64,000 nt of DNA from Streptomyces fungicidicus (GCF_003665435.1 NZ_CP023407.1:2294001-2358000), one strand, 5' to 3'; positions 50,043-59,516 are shown, counted from the first letter of the stretch. Numbers and translations: made by a program. Notes: generated by a model from the letters alone, not told the origin.

Positions 50043-51269
50043 ATGTCCACCGCACAGCAGGTGCCCGACATCCTCTCGCCCGAGTTCGCGGCGAACCCCT
50101 ATCCCGCGTACCGGGTGATGCGGGAGAGCGCGCCCCTCATCTGGCACGAGGCCACCCGGAGCTACATCGTCTCGCGCTACGAGGACGTCGAGCGCGTCTT
50201 CAAGGACAAGGCCGGCGAGTTCACCACCGACAACTACGCCTGGCAGATCGAGCCCGTGCACGGCAAGACGATCCTGCAGCTCAGCGGGCGGGAGCACGCC
50301 GTGCGCCGGGCGCTCGTCGCGCCCGCCTTCCGGGGCAGCGACCTGGAGCGGAAGTTCCTGCCCGTCATCGAGCGCAACTCCCGCGAGCTGATCGACGCCT
50401 TCCGGCACACCGGCTCCGCCGACCTGGTCGCCGACTACGCCACGCGCTTCCCGGTCAACGTGATCGCCGACATGCTGGGCCTGGACAAGGCCGACCACGC
50501 CCGCTTCCACCGCTGGTACACGGCCGTCATCGCCTTCCTCGGGAACCTGTCGGGCGACGCCGAGGTGACGGCGGCCGGCGAGCGCACCCGGGTGGAGTTC
50601 GCCGAGTACATGCTGCCGATCATCCGGGAGCGCCGCGAGAACCTGGGCGACGACCTGCTGTCCGCGCTGTGCGCCGCCGAGGTCGACGGGGTGCGGATGA
50701 GCGACGAGGACGTCAAGGCGTTCTGCAGTCTGCTGCTCGCCGCCGGCGGGGAGACCACCGACAAGGCCATCGCCGGCATCTTCGCCAACCTGCTGCTCCA
50801 CCCCGACCAGCTGGCCGCCGTCCGCGAGGACCGCTCGCTGATCCCGCGCGCCTTCGCCGAGACCCTGCGCTTCACCCCGCCGGTACACATGATCATGCGG
50901 CAGTCCGCGACGGAGGTGGAGGTCAGCGGCGGCACGATACCCGCGGGCGCCACCGTCACGTGTCTGATAGGCGCCGCAAACCGCGACGAGAGCCGCTACG
51001 CGGACCCCGACCGCTTCGACATCTTCCGCGACGACCTCACCACCACGACCGCCTTCTCCGCCGCCGCCGACCACCTCGCCTTCGCGCTCGGCCGGCACTT
51101 CTGCGTCGGCGCGCTGCTGGCCAAGGCCGAGGTGGAGACCGGGGTGGCCCAGCTCCTCGACGCCATGCCCGACATGCGTCTCGCCGACGGGTTCGAACCG
51201 GCCGAGCAGGGCGTGTTCACCCGCGGCCCGCAGCGCCTGCCGGTGCGGTTCACCCCCGTGAGCGGCTGA
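50043..51269 (+). CDS. Cytochrome P450 with canonical motifs (CYP154-like, conservon-linked)
   Basis: 408 residues from ATG 50043 (GGGAG upstream). I-helix AAGGETTD, K-helix ETLR, and heme loop FALGRHFCVGA near 350 are all canonical. It is convergent with the CYP157-like gene of the conservon. In streptomycetes CYP154 and CYP157 genes are commonly paired next to conservons, which fits. Its substrate is unknown. CYP154 enzymes hydroxylate a variety of ring systems, including steroids and macrolides. Confidence 0.9.
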   Translation: MSTAQQVPDILSPEFAANPYPAYRVMRESAPLIWHEATRSYIVSRYEDVERVFKDKAGEFTTDNYAWQIEPVHGKTILQLSGREHAVRRALVAPAFRGSDLERKFLPVIERNSRELIDAFRHTGSADLVADYATRFPVNVIADMLGLDKADHARFHRWYTAVIAFLGNLSGDAEVTAAGERTRVEFAEYMLPIIRERRENLGDDLLSALCAAEVDGVRMSDEDVKAFCSLLLAAGGETTDKAIAGIFANLLLHPDQLAAVREDRSLIPRAFAETLRFTPPVHMIMRQSATEVEVSGGTIPAGATVTCLIGAANRDESRYADPDRFDIFRDDLTTTTAFSAAADHLAFALGRHFCVGALLAKAEVETGVAQLLDAMPDMRLADGFEPAEQGVFTRGPQRLPVRFTPVSG

Positions 51270-51296
51270 CCCGGCCGGCGGTCCGCACGCGCGTCC

Positions 51297-51322
51297 GGCC
51301 CGTACGGCGACCCGTACGGGCC
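51297..51322. terminator. Terminator hairpin between convergent P450 genes
   Basis: A perfect 11-bp stem (GGCCCGTACGG with its complement, loop CGAC) lies 28 bp past the plus-strand P450 stop and 148 bp from the stop of the minus-strand P450. Confidence 0.7.
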
Positions 51323-51469
51323 CGCTACCGGTCGCCCCGCGTCCGGGCGTGCCCGAACCGTTCGCCCCGCACCGGCCCCACCGGGGGCTCCAGCGCCGGC
51401 TGCCCCCCACCGGTCCACCCCGGCCCGCCGGGGTACCCCGGCCCGGGTGGGGCAAGGGTCCCGGAACCG

Positions 51470-52714
51470 CTACTGCATCACCGGCGTGAACCGCACCGGA
51501 AGCGCCGTGAGGCCCCGCATCCAGATCGACGGACGCCAGCTCAGCTCCTCCGGCTCCGCCGCCAGCACCAGGTCGGGCAGCCGCTCCAGCAGCGTCTCGA
51601 CCGCCGTCCGCGCCATCACGTCCGCCAGCAGGGGCGCCGGATAGGGGCAGCGGTGCTCGCCGTTGCTGAACGACAGGTGCGCGGCGTTCTCCGCGCCCAC
51701 GTGCCCCGCGGGCCAGATCTGCGGGTCGGTGTTGGCCGCGGCCAGCCCCAGCACCAGGCAGTCGCCGGCCCTGATCTGCCGGCCGCCCAGCTGGACGTCA
51801 CGTACGGCCCACCGCCCGATGAAGTTCTGCGTCGGCGTGTCCAGCCACAGCACCTCGTTGAGCGCCTCGCCGACGCTGAGCCGGCCGCCCGACACGTTGA
51901 CGGCGAACCGCTCGTCCGTCAGCAGCAGACGCAGCGTGTTGCAGATCCAGTTCGCCGTCGGCTGCTGCGCCGCCGCGATCACCGAGATCAGGTCCTGGAC
52001 GATCTCCTCGTCCGTCAGCCCGGCCGGGTCGGTCAGCATGCGCGAGGTGACGTCCGGGCCGGGGGCGGCCCGCTTGTCCTTCACCAGCTGCCGCAGCCGT
52101 GCGCCGACCCGCCCGTACGCCGCCACCGGGTCGTCGCCCTCCCCCGCGTCCAGGGAGATCCGCAGGTCGTCGACGAGCCGGCGGGTGTCCTCGCCCGAGG
52201 TCGGCATTCCGCACATCTGCACCACGGCCCGCATGGGCAGGGCGTGCGCGAAGTCCTCCATCAGCTCCGCCTGGCCGCTGCCGGCGAACCGGGCGATGAG
52301 GTCGTCGGCGATCAGCCGGCAGTCGTGGGACAGCTCGAACTGGTCGACGCCCTCCAGCGCCTGGGTGATCACCCCGGCCCGGCGCCGGTGGTCCTCGCCC
52401 TCGGTGAACAGCACCGACGGCTGGTACCCGACGAAGGGCAGCAGCGGCCAGTCCGGCGGGATGTGCTCCCACTGGTTCCAGCGCCGCGAGTCCCGGGCGA
52501 ACAGCTCGTCGTGGGAGGTCACGTACGTGACCTCGGAGTAGCCGAGGACCAGCCAGGCGGGGATGTCGCCGTCGAGCAGCACCGGCGCGACCGGGCCGTG
52601 CTCCCGGCGCAGCGCGCGGTAGAGCTGTGACGGCGTCTGCTGGTACTCGAGCCCTCCCAGGCGTACCGCGCCGGCGTGGGCGGGGCAGCCCGGGGGGTGG
52701 GCGGGGTCGGTCAC
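51470..52714 (-). CDS. cvnE: Conservon P450 lacking the ExxR motif (CYP157-like, CvnE)
   Basis: 414 residues from GTG 52714, which overlaps the GTPase stop by 4 bp (GTGA). The heme loop FSNGEHRCPYP near 345 keeps the Cys but has Pro where Gly normally follows. The I-helix reads AAQQPTANWI instead of AGxDTT, and the K-helix reads EVLW where ExxR is expected, so the Arg is missing. Absence of ExxR is the known hallmark of CYP157. It is the last gene of the cvnABCD operon, so a role as output enzyme of this sensory module is likely. Confidence 0.9.
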   Translation of the reverse strand: MTDPAHPPGCPAHAGAVRLGGLEYQQTPSQLYRALRREHGPVAPVLLDGDIPAWLVLGYSEVTYVTSHDELFARDSRRWNQWEHIPPDWPLLPFVGYQPSVLFTEGEDHRRRAGVITQALEGVDQFELSHDCRLIADDLIARFAGSGQAELMEDFAHALPMRAVVQMCGMPTSGEDTRRLVDDLRISLDAGEGDDPVAAYGRVGARLRQLVKDKRAAPGPDVTSRMLTDPAGLTDEEIVQDLISVIAAAQQPTANWICNTLRLLLTDERFAVNVSGGRLSVGEALNEVLWLDTPTQNFIGRWAVRDVQLGGRQIRAGDCLVLGLAAANTDPQIWPAGHVGAENAAHLSFSNGEHRCPYPAPLLADVMARTAVETLLERLPDLVLAAEPEELSWRPSIWMRGLTALPVRFTPVMQ

Positions 52715-53328
52715 AGTGTCGCCTCCTGGGCGAGGGCCATGTCGTGGAGGTGGTTGACGAGGGTGAGGAGCACGTCCTTGCCGGACTGCCGGACCCGCGC
52801 GTCGCAGTCGACCATCGGCACGTGCGCGGGCAGGGCGAGCGCCTGGCGGATCTCGTCCAGGGAGTGCCGTACGCCGTCGTCGTCGAACCGGTTCACGGCC
52901 ACCACGAAGGGGGTGCGGTGGTGCTCCAGCCTGTCTATCGCGTACCAGGAGTCGTCCATCCGCCGCGTGTCCACGAGGACGACGGCGCCCAGGGTGCCGG
53001 AGAACAGCCGGTCCCACAGGAACCAGAAGCGCTGCTGTCCGGGCGCGCCGAACAGGTACAGCACCATGCGGTCGTTGAGGCTGATCCGCCCGAAGTCGAA
53101 CGCGACCGTCGTGGTGGTCTTCGCCGCCACCGCGCCGGTCTCGTCGACGCCCACGCCCGCCTGGGTCATCACCTCCTCGGTGTTGAGCGGCCGGATCTCG
53201 CTCACGGAGCGGACCAGGGTCGTCTTGCCGACGCCGAACCCCCCGACGACGACGATCTTCAGACCGGTCTCCGCGGTGTCGTTCAGCGGTGTGCGGTGGG
53301 AGGGCAGCTCAGAGGTTGCGGAGCCCAT
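52711..53328 (-). CDS. cvnD: Small Ras-like GTPase (CvnD)
   Basis: 205 residues with P-loop GGFGVGKTT near 31, switch II FGAPGQQRF near 93 and NRFDDD as the base-recognition element. It is the GTP-binding switch of the conservon. The start ATG 53328 lies within the CvnC gene (20-bp overlap). Conservon components assemble at the membrane in a G-protein-like complex. Confidence 0.95.
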   Translation of the reverse strand: MGSATSELPSHRTPLNDTAETGLKIVVVGGFGVGKTTLVRSVSEIRPLNTEEVMTQAGVGVDETGAVAAKTTTTVAFDFGRISLNDRMVLYLFGAPGQQRFWFLWDRLFSGTLGAVVLVDTRRMDDSWYAIDRLEHHRTPFVVAVNRFDDDGVRHSLDEIRQALALPAHVPMVDCDARVRQSGKDVLLTLVNHLHDMALAQEATL

Positions 53329-53665
53329 GGAGCACCTCTTGCAGTAGGGCGGAATCGGGCATGGCGGCGACGGACGGCGCCGCGCGCGGATGGCGGGCGG
53401 TGATGCGGCCGGTGTCGAGCAGGTCGCCGAGGAGGATCCGCACCACCGTGACCGGCAGCGCGAGTTCGGCGGCGATCTCGACGACGGCGGCGGGGTGCCG
53501 GCACAGCTCCAGGATCCGGGCGTGCTCCGACTGCATCCCCGGCGCCGGTCCGCTCTCGCTGACGATCAGGGTGACCAGGTCGAAGGAGTCGTCGGCGCGG
53601 CTGCGGCCGCCGGTGACGGTGTAGAGCCGGTCGGGATCGCCCGTGTCGACGGGTTTGCGCGTCAT
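53309..53665 (-). CDS. cvnC: DUF742 protein (CvnC)
   Basis: 118 residues. It has the DUF742 signature LYTVTGGR near the start and ILELCRHPAAVVEIAAEL, a winged-helix-like region. It overlaps CvnB by 4 bp and CvnD by 20 bp. It is a multi-gene family of streptomycetes with a role as adaptor between the roadblock protein and the GTPase. Confidence 0.95.
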   Translation of the reverse strand: MTRKPVDTGDPDRLYTVTGGRSRADDSFDLVTLIVSESGPAPGMQSEHARILELCRHPAAVVEIAAELALPVTVVRILLGDLLDTGRITARHPRAAPSVAAMPDSALLQEVLHGLRNL

Positions 53666-54120
53666 GAGGTGCCGCTTCCCGCGGCCGGGTCCCGCGGTTC
53701 GGCCCGCAGGTGCTCGCCGATCTGCTCGACGAGCTCCGTCATCTGGTGGCCGACCACCCCGGGATCGGCGTCCTCCCCGGCGACGACGGCGAGGTGGGCG
53801 CCCTGGCCGGCCTCCACGATGAACAGCAGGCCGCCGTGGAACTCGGTCATCGACTGCCGGACGCCGCCGGTGCCGTCGCCGAACTCCATGGAGGCGCCCT
53901 GGGCGAGGGCCTGGATGCCGGAGCAGATCGCCGACAGCTGGTCGGCCCGGTCGAGCGTCAGGTGCTCGCTCCAGCAGAGCTTCAGGCCGTCACGGGACAG
54001 GACGAGGGCGTGCCGCGCGCCGGGGGTCTGCTCCAGGAGGCTGTGCAGGAGCCAGCTGAGGCTGTTGTCGGTGGTCTGCATGGTGGGTGATGGGACGGTG
54101 GTGTCCGGCTGACCGGTCAC
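53662..54120 (-). CDS. cvnB: Roadblock/LC7-domain protein (CvnB)
   Basis: 152 residues. The roadblock fold starts at SWLLHSLLEQTPGARHALVLS and runs to about residue 120. Roadblock proteins act as GTPase partners, like MglB in Myxococcus. GTG 54120 is chosen for AGGAACGG upstream; ATG at 54081 is an alternative. It is followed by overlapping CvnC. Confidence 0.93.
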   Translation of the reverse strand: MTGQPDTTVPSPTMQTTDNSLSWLLHSLLEQTPGARHALVLSRDGLKLCWSEHLTLDRADQLSAICSGIQALAQGASMEFGDGTGGVRQSMTEFHGGLLFIVEAGQGAHLAVVAGEDADPGVVGHQMTELVEQIGEHLRAEPRDPAAGSGTS

Positions 54121-54200
54121 CGGCCCGTTCCTCCTATCTCACGAACTCGAGCGGGCCGGGGCGCCGTCGCCCCGGACTCCGTACGGGCAAGGACTGGGAC

Positions 54201-56039
54201 TCACGGAGCCGTCGGCGGCTCGGCCGCGGGACGCGCGCCGGAACCGGTACTGCCTGCGGTGCCGTTGCCGGCGCCGGTTCCGGACTGCCGTGCTCGGTGG
54301 AAGGCGCCGAACCGCGAGCCCGCGTCGCGTCCGGGGCGCCGCGTCGGCGGTACGTCACCGGCCTCCGCGGACGCCTGCTGCCGCTGCTCCCGTTCGCGCT
54401 CCGCCTCGGCCATGGTGCGGCCGGGGGCACGGACCGGCAGGCCGTTCGGGGTGGTGCCTTCGGGGCGCCGGTGCCGTCCCTGGTCGGGCAGCTCGGGCGG
54501 TTCGGGCCGTTCGGCGGGGGGCTCGGTGGGGCGCCGGGTGACCGCGGAGGGCTCCGCGCCCACCACCGGTTCGACGGCGGCGGGGCGCGGGGGCGGCGGC
54601 GCGAGTACGGCCGGGGAGGGCGCGGCGGGCGCGGGGGCGGGTGGGGCCGTCGCCGCGGGCTGCCGGGCGGCCGCCTCGTGCGGGGCCAGGTCGCGCTGCT
54701 GGGCGAGCAGGTCCAGGGGCAGCAGGACGACGACGCCGGTGCCGCCGCGGGCGGAGGGCCGGTAGTTGACGCTGATGCCGTACTTCACGGCGATCCGCCC
54801 CACCACGGCCAGGCCGAGCCGGGTGCCCTGCAGCGCGGCGAGGTCGGTGACGCGGCCGGCCACGGCCTCCTCGGCGCGGCGCATCGCAGCGTCGGCCATC
54901 TTCAGGCCGCTGTCCTCGATGGTGACAACGATGCCCGCGCTGCGGTCCTCGACGTAGACGTGCACCTGGTCGATGGGCGGGGAGAAGTTGGCAGCGTTGT
55001 CCATCAGCTCGGCGAGCAGGTGCATCACGCCCTCGGCGGCGAAGCCGGAGACGGCGGCGCGGGTGGAGCAGTGCAGACGCACCCGCTGGTAGGCGGCGAT
55101 GCGGCCGACGGCGCCGCGCAGGATGCTCTCCATCACGATCGGCTTGTTCCAGGCGCGGCTGGACCTGCCGCCCATGAGCAGCGCCAGCCGGTCGGTCATC
55201 AGGCCGAGCTGGGACGTGCCGTGGTCCAGCCGCAGCAGGTCCCCGAAGACCTCCTCGCCGTGCCGTTCCTGCATCTCCCGCAGGTCGGCGAGCATCCGCA
55301 CGGCCTTGGCCTGGACGCGGCTGAGCGCCTTGGCGGAGGCGGCCTGTGCGGCGGCGGCGCGCCGCTCGCTGTGCGCGAGTTCGCGGACGAACGATTCGGC
55401 GGGGGTGCGCACCACGGGCAGCCGGGGCAGTTCGACCTCGGCGAGCACGGTGCCGGCGGACCGGCCGTCGCGCAGCCGGGCGACCGCGGTGGGCAGCGTC
55501 TCGCGCGCCAGGCGGTCCAGCTCGGCCACCACCTGGTCCAGTTCGTGCCGGGTCTTGCGGTACTCGCCGTCCAGGACGGCCACCCGGCGCACGTCCTCCT
55601 CGACGGCGGCGGCGAAGGCGTGGGCGAGCCGCTGCAGTTGCGGGTCGGACGGCGGCGGCACGCTGCCCAGCGCCTCGGCCGCGCCCGCGCCCTCCCGGAG
55701 CCGCTTGGCCACGGCGGGCAGCGTCACCCCGGCCAGGTGGGAGATCTCGGCCGAGCGCCGGGCGGTCTCCGCCCCGAGGCGGCCCTTCTCCGCCTCCTGC
55801 TCGGCGGCGGCCCGTCGGGCCCGGTGGACGAGCCGGTGGCCGGCGAGGACGGTGACGGCGACGCACACCCAGGCGGCCGCCACGACGGCCAGGGTCCAGG
55901 TGAAGGCGCCGGACGGTGCCAGGGCGAGCGCGGCGCCCCCGGCGGCGGCGCCCGCCACCAGGACGGCCGACGGCACGGCTAACGAGGTGCGCGGCGCCTT
56001 CACCGGTTGAGGCCGGCCGGGCGGAGCAGACACTGGCAT
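54201..56039 (-). CDS. cvnA: Sensor histidine kinase-like protein (CvnA)
   Basis: 612 residues from ATG 56039. Two transmembrane helices lie near 22-43 and 49-68. A long helical linker follows (about 70-330), then a GHKL ATPase domain with the N box LLAELMDNAANFSPP near 342 and the G region GTRLGLAVVGRIA near 400. The last 180 residues are Pro/Ala/Arg-rich and disordered. It is the sensor of the conservon. No signal can be predicted, as the extracytoplasmic loop is only a few residues long. Confidence 0.93.
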   Translation of the reverse strand: MPVSAPPGRPQPVKAPRTSLAVPSAVLVAGAAAGGAALALAPSGAFTWTLAVVAAAWVCVAVTVLAGHRLVHRARRAAAEQEAEKGRLGAETARRSAEISHLAGVTLPAVAKRLREGAGAAEALGSVPPPSDPQLQRLAHAFAAAVEEDVRRVAVLDGEYRKTRHELDQVVAELDRLARETLPTAVARLRDGRSAGTVLAEVELPRLPVVRTPAESFVRELAHSERRAAAAQAASAKALSRVQAKAVRMLADLREMQERHGEEVFGDLLRLDHGTSQLGLMTDRLALLMGGRSSRAWNKPIVMESILRGAVGRIAAYQRVRLHCSTRAAVSGFAAEGVMHLLAELMDNAANFSPPIDQVHVYVEDRSAGIVVTIEDSGLKMADAAMRRAEEAVAGRVTDLAALQGTRLGLAVVGRIAVKYGISVNYRPSARGGTGVVVLLPLDLLAQQRDLAPHEAAARQPAATAPPAPAPAAPSPAVLAPPPPRPAAVEPVVGAEPSAVTRRPTEPPAERPEPPELPDQGRHRRPEGTTPNGLPVRAPGRTMAEAEREREQRQQASAEAGDVPPTRRPGRDAGSRFGAFHRARQSGTGAGNGTAGSTGSGARPAAEPPTAP

Positions 56040-56490
56040 GGAGCGGTCCCTCGGTCTGTGAGAACAGGGGAATCAGGGCGGCGGCGGCGCGAAGTGCCGC
56101 GGGCCGTAAGGGCGGTCAGCCAACAGGAGGGTGATCTTCCGACCCCGTACGGCTCATGCTAGTCACGCCGCTGTGCGGGAAAACGCCGCCGAGGGCATAG
56201 TCGGTCGGCAACCCGAATATCGTCGCGAATCCATCGCTCGTATGTGCCGCTGTGGTACCCGGGAAACTCCGAACGGACCGGGCCGAAGAAGCGAGCGGGC
56301 AGGGCAAACAGACCTGACGCAGCGTCACATTGCTTTGCCGGCACGGCATTTGCTGATCTGATCGCTTGCACGAGGGACCGAATTTTGGCCAACTAATCGC
56401 GCGGTCGACCTTTTTTGCCCTCTCACCGCACCGCCGAAGAGGGCGCGGAAGTGTGGGAATTCCGCCGATCGTGAAGATTCCGTGACCGTG
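56040..56490. other. 451-bp gap upstream of the conservon
   Basis: The sequence is less G+C-rich than its neighbours and holds no frame with coding bias. It should contain the promoter of the conservon, transcribed leftward. No palindrome longer than 6 bp was noticed. Confidence 0.4.
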
Positions 56491-56507
56491 GCCCCCTGGA
56501 AGGGGGC
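56491..56507 (-). terminator. rnpB terminator hairpin
   Basis: GCCCCCTTCCAGGGGGC, read on the minus strand, forms a short stem at the 3' end of the RNase P RNA. Confidence 0.55.
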
Positions 56508-56914
56508 AGACGAGTCGGGCTGTACGCCGGGTTCTGTTCCGGCGGGTCCTCGCGGGCCCGCCGGCGACGGCCATCCATCTAGGGCCGGCGTTGCCGCCGG
56601 CCTCGTGCGGTCTACCCGCGGACTCGGGCGGGCAGCCCTCGAACGTCCGCGCAGAGACACCGGGGCGTCTCCTCTTGACCTTGCTCCGGGTGGGGTTTAC
56701 CTAGCCGCCTGAGTCACCTCAGGCGCTGGTGGTCTCTTACACCACCGTTTCACCCTTACCGGGGACCGAGGTCCCCGGCGGTCTGTTTTCTGTGGCACTG
56801 TCCCGCGGGTCACCCCGGGTGGCCGTTAGCCACCACCCTGCCCTGTGGAGCCCGGACGTTCCTCGGGAAGTCCCGTGAGGGACTCCACGCGGCCGCCCGC
56901 CCGGCTCGTCTGCC
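56505..56914 (-). ncRNA. rnpB: RNase P RNA, class A
   Basis: About 410 nt. The terminal helix P1 is formed by GGCAGACGAG and CTCGTCTGCC at the two ends. The 5' region contains GAGGAACGTCCGGGCTCC (P4/J3-4 signature) and CAGGGTGGTGGCTAACGGCC. Near the 3' end ACAGAAAACAGACCGCC and GGTAAGGGTGAAA are the conserved core, and GGCTTACA-like elements close it. It processes tRNA 5' ends and, potentially, the YrlA RNA tRNA module. A -10-like TACCAT lies about 10 nt before its 5' end at 56924-56929. Confidence 0.96.
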
Positions 56915-57803
56915 GTGTGGACCATGGTACCGGGCGGGAGCGGGGCTTCGGCGCGGCGGCCGTCGCCAGGACCGAGCCGGTGAGGATCAGGGCGAAGGCG
57001 GCCAGGACGGGGGCGGTCAGGGGTTCATCCAGGAAGAGGGCGCCGGCGGCCACCGCGATCGCCGGGTTGACGTAGGTGATCACCGAGGCGCGGATCGGGC
57101 CGGCCTCCTTGATCAGCTCCAGGAAGGCGACGAACGCCACCGCCGTGCAGACGACGCCGAGGGCGGCCAGGGCGGCGAGGCTCTCGGCCGGGGGCAGCGC
57201 CGCCGGGCGGGTCGCGGCCGCCGCGGGGGCGTAGACCAGGGCGGCCAGCGCCAGGCAGGGCGTGATGAGGTGCAGCGTCGGGACGTTCTTGAGGTGGCGG
57301 TCGGCTATCAGGGGCGCCGTGGCGTAGCCGACGACCGTCACCAGGACCTCCGCGAGCGACAGGGCGTCGCCGCCGGTCAGGTGGGGGACGGTGAGGACGC
57401 CGACGCCGCCGAGACCGAGGGCGAGGCCGGTGATCCGGCGGGCGCCCAGCGACTCCGCGGCGCCGAAGAAGCGTGCCAGCAGCACGCCGACGATCGGCAC
57501 GCCCGCGATCAGCAGGCCGGCCGTGGAGCTGGACAGATGGCGTTCGGCGTCGGTCAGGGTGTACCAGGGGCCGACGATCTCGATGACCGCGAACGCCAGC
57601 ATCGGCTTCCAGTGGGTCCGCACGTTCCGCCCCAGCCCCGGTTGGCGCAGGGCGAAGGGGAGCAGGATCAGGGCGCCGAGGGCGCAGCGCGTGAACACCA
57701 CGCCCGACGGGGACACCTCGTCCACCGCCACCTTGATCAGCAGATAGGGGATGCCCCAGACCACTCCCATCAGGGAGAACAGGAACCAGCCGCGTGCAGT
57801 CAT
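56826..57803 (-). CDS. EamA/DMT-superfamily transporter
   Basis: 325 residues with ten hydrophobic segments in two EamA repeats. The first opens FLFSLMGVVWGIPYLLIK. The last helix is followed by a tail of about 35 residues rich in Pro/Arg/Gly that lies over the 5' end of rnpB (89 bp overlap, same strand). ATG 57803 overlaps the AraC stop by 4 bp (ATGA), so the two form an operon. It is likely an exporter of metabolites or amino-acid-related compounds. Its substrate is unknown. Confidence 0.9.
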   Translation of the reverse strand: MTARGWFLFSLMGVVWGIPYLLIKVAVDEVSPSGVVFTRCALGALILLPFALRQPGLGRNVRTHWKPMLAFAVIEIVGPWYTLTDAERHLSSSTAGLLIAGVPIVGVLLARFFGAAESLGARRITGLALGLGGVGVLTVPHLTGGDALSLAEVLVTVVGYATAPLIADRHLKNVPTLHLITPCLALAALVYAPAAAATRPAALPPAESLAALAALGVVCTAVAFVAFLELIKEAGPIRASVITYVNPAIAVAAGALFLDEPLTAPVLAAFALILTGSVLATAAAPKPRSRPVPWSTRQTSRAGGRVESLTGLPEERPGSTGQGGG

Positions 57804-58663
57804 GCGGGGAAGTGTCGGCCGGGCCGGCCGGTGCTGTCTTGAACGCTGTTGCGGTACGCCGCAGGCGTCACCCCGAGCACGCGGCGGAACCAGCGGGTCA
57901 GATGGGCCTGGTCGGCGAAGCCGACGAGGCCGGCCGCCTCGGCGGGGCGCAGGCCGGCGTCGAGCAGGGCGCGTGCCCTGGCCACCCGGTACTGGGCGAG
58001 CCAGGCGTACGGGGGCACCCCCATCGTCGTACGGAAGGCGCGGAGCAGCTGGTAGCGGGAGAGGCCGAGGTCGGCGCCGAGTGCGGCGAGGGAGGGCGGG
58101 GCGAGGAGTTCGTCGGCGAGGCGGTCGCGGACGGCGTGGGCGACGGCGGCGGCGCCGGGGACCGCCGTGTCGTCGGCGCGGGCGGTGGAGTGGCGGCGGG
58201 CGAGGGCGGTGAGCAGCCAGGGGATGCGGGACTCCGCCTCCAGGGGGTCCGGGCAGCTGCTCACGTCCGTGTGGGCGCTGCGCAGCGCGGCGGCCAGTTC
58301 GGGGTCGTCGAGGACGGGCTCGCGGAAGTGGGGGAGGCCGCCGCCGCTCCCGAGGGTGCCGTCGGTGAGGAGGGCGGGGGCGGCGTAGAGGGCGCGGTAG
58401 GCGTAGCCGTCGGGGGCGGCGGGGCCGCCGGTGTGCATCTCGCCGGGCTCGAGGACGACGAGGCTGCCCGGTCCTGACACGATGCGCCCGCCCCGGTAGG
58501 CGATGGCCTCCAGGCCGCCCACGGTGACGCCGACCGTGAACTCGTCGTGGGCGTGGGGGGCGTACTCGTGCCGGTTGAAGCGTGCGGTGAGCAGGTCGAG
58601 GGGCGGGCCGCACCGCCCCAGTCTCGCCCTGGTCCAGCGGGCCTGTTCCCGTACGTCCTTCAC
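57800..58663 (-). CDS. AraC-family transcriptional regulator
   Basis: 287 residues from GTG 58663. The longer start at 58759 would overlap the divergent MerR gene and leave no promoter. An N-terminal cupin-like sensor has HEYAPHAHDEFTV and VVLEPGEMHTGG. A C-terminal double HTH has LGLSRYQLLRAFRTTMG and GFADQAHLTRWFRRVLG. It likely controls the downstream transporter, with which it overlaps. Confidence 0.92.
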   Translation of the reverse strand: MKDVREQARWTRARLGRCGPPLDLLTARFNRHEYAPHAHDEFTVGVTVGGLEAIAYRGGRIVSGPGSLVVLEPGEMHTGGPAAPDGYAYRALYAAPALLTDGTLGSGGGLPHFREPVLDDPELAAALRSAHTDVSSCPDPLEAESRIPWLLTALARRHSTARADDTAVPGAAAVAHAVRDRLADELLAPPSLAALGADLGLSRYQLLRAFRTTMGVPPYAWLAQYRVARARALLDAGLRPAEAAGLVGFADQAHLTRWFRRVLGVTPAAYRNSVQDSTGRPGRHFPA

Positions 58664-58757
58664 CTGCCACCCCCGGCCACAGGGGACCAGACGGAGCGCG
58701 GCGGTGTCCACAGGGTTCGCTTGACCCTGCCGCGGCGTCAACGTTTCTACTGGGGGC

Positions 58758-59516
58758 ATGCGGATCGGAGAACTCGCCGCCGCCGTCGGTGTCTCGACGC
58801 GGGCCGTGCGCCACTACCACCAGCTGGGGCTGTTGCCGGAGCCGGAGCGGCTGGGCAACGGGTACCGGGACTACCGGCTGCGGCACGCCGTGGTGCTGGC
58901 GCGGATCAGGCGGCTGACCGAGCTGGGGCTGGGGCTCACGGAGGTGCGGGACGTCCTCGCGGACGAGGCGGGGAAGGATCTCGTCGAGGTGCTGACGGAG
59001 CTTGACGAGGACCTGGCCCGGCAGGAGACGGCGATCCGGGAGCGGCGGGCGCGGCTGCGGGCCCTGCTGGAGACGGAGGGCGGGCTCACCGCCGAGGGGC
59101 CGGTCTCCCCCGCGCTCGCCGCGCTGTTCCGGGACACGGCCCACCTCTCCGACTCTCCCATGGCCGCCAAGGACCGCGAGATGCTCGCGCTCATCGAGAC
59201 GGCGGCTCCGCCGGAGGAGCGGGAGCGGCTGATGGGGCTGCTCGGCGCGATGGTGGGCGCGCCGGGCGGGGCGGAGCGGGCCCGGGCGGTGTACGCGTCG
59301 CTCGACGCGCTCGCCGAGGCCCGTCCGGACGATCCCCGTGTGGAGGAGACCGCCCGGGCCCTCGCCGCGTGCGTGCCGGCCGAGCTGGTCGCGGAGGGCG
59401 CGGGCGCCGCCCCCGACGACAGCTTCCTGCGCGCCTTCTACGCCGACTTCCCCCCTGCCCAGGCGGAGGTGATCCGCCGCATGCTGCGGATGGTGGCCGA
59501 GGGGCGGCGGCCGTGA
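58758..59516 (+). CDS. MerR-family transcriptional regulator
   Basis: 252 residues. The N-terminal HTH has RIGELAAAVGVSTRAVRHYHQLGLL and the wing, followed by a coiled coil (LTELDEDLARQETAIRERR) and a helical C-terminal domain of about 130 residues with no cysteine metal-binding motif. It is therefore probably an effector-binding rather than metal-binding MerR. It overlaps the next gene by 4 bp (GTGA). Confidence 0.93.
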   Translation: MRIGELAAAVGVSTRAVRHYHQLGLLPEPERLGNGYRDYRLRHAVVLARIRRLTELGLGLTEVRDVLADEAGKDLVEVLTELDEDLARQETAIRERRARLRALLETEGGLTAEGPVSPALAALFRDTAHLSDSPMAAKDREMLALIETAAPPEERERLMGLLGAMVGAPGGAERARAVYASLDALAEARPDDPRVEETARALAACVPAELVAEGAGAAPDDSFLRAFYADFPPAQAEVIRRMLRMVAEGRRP

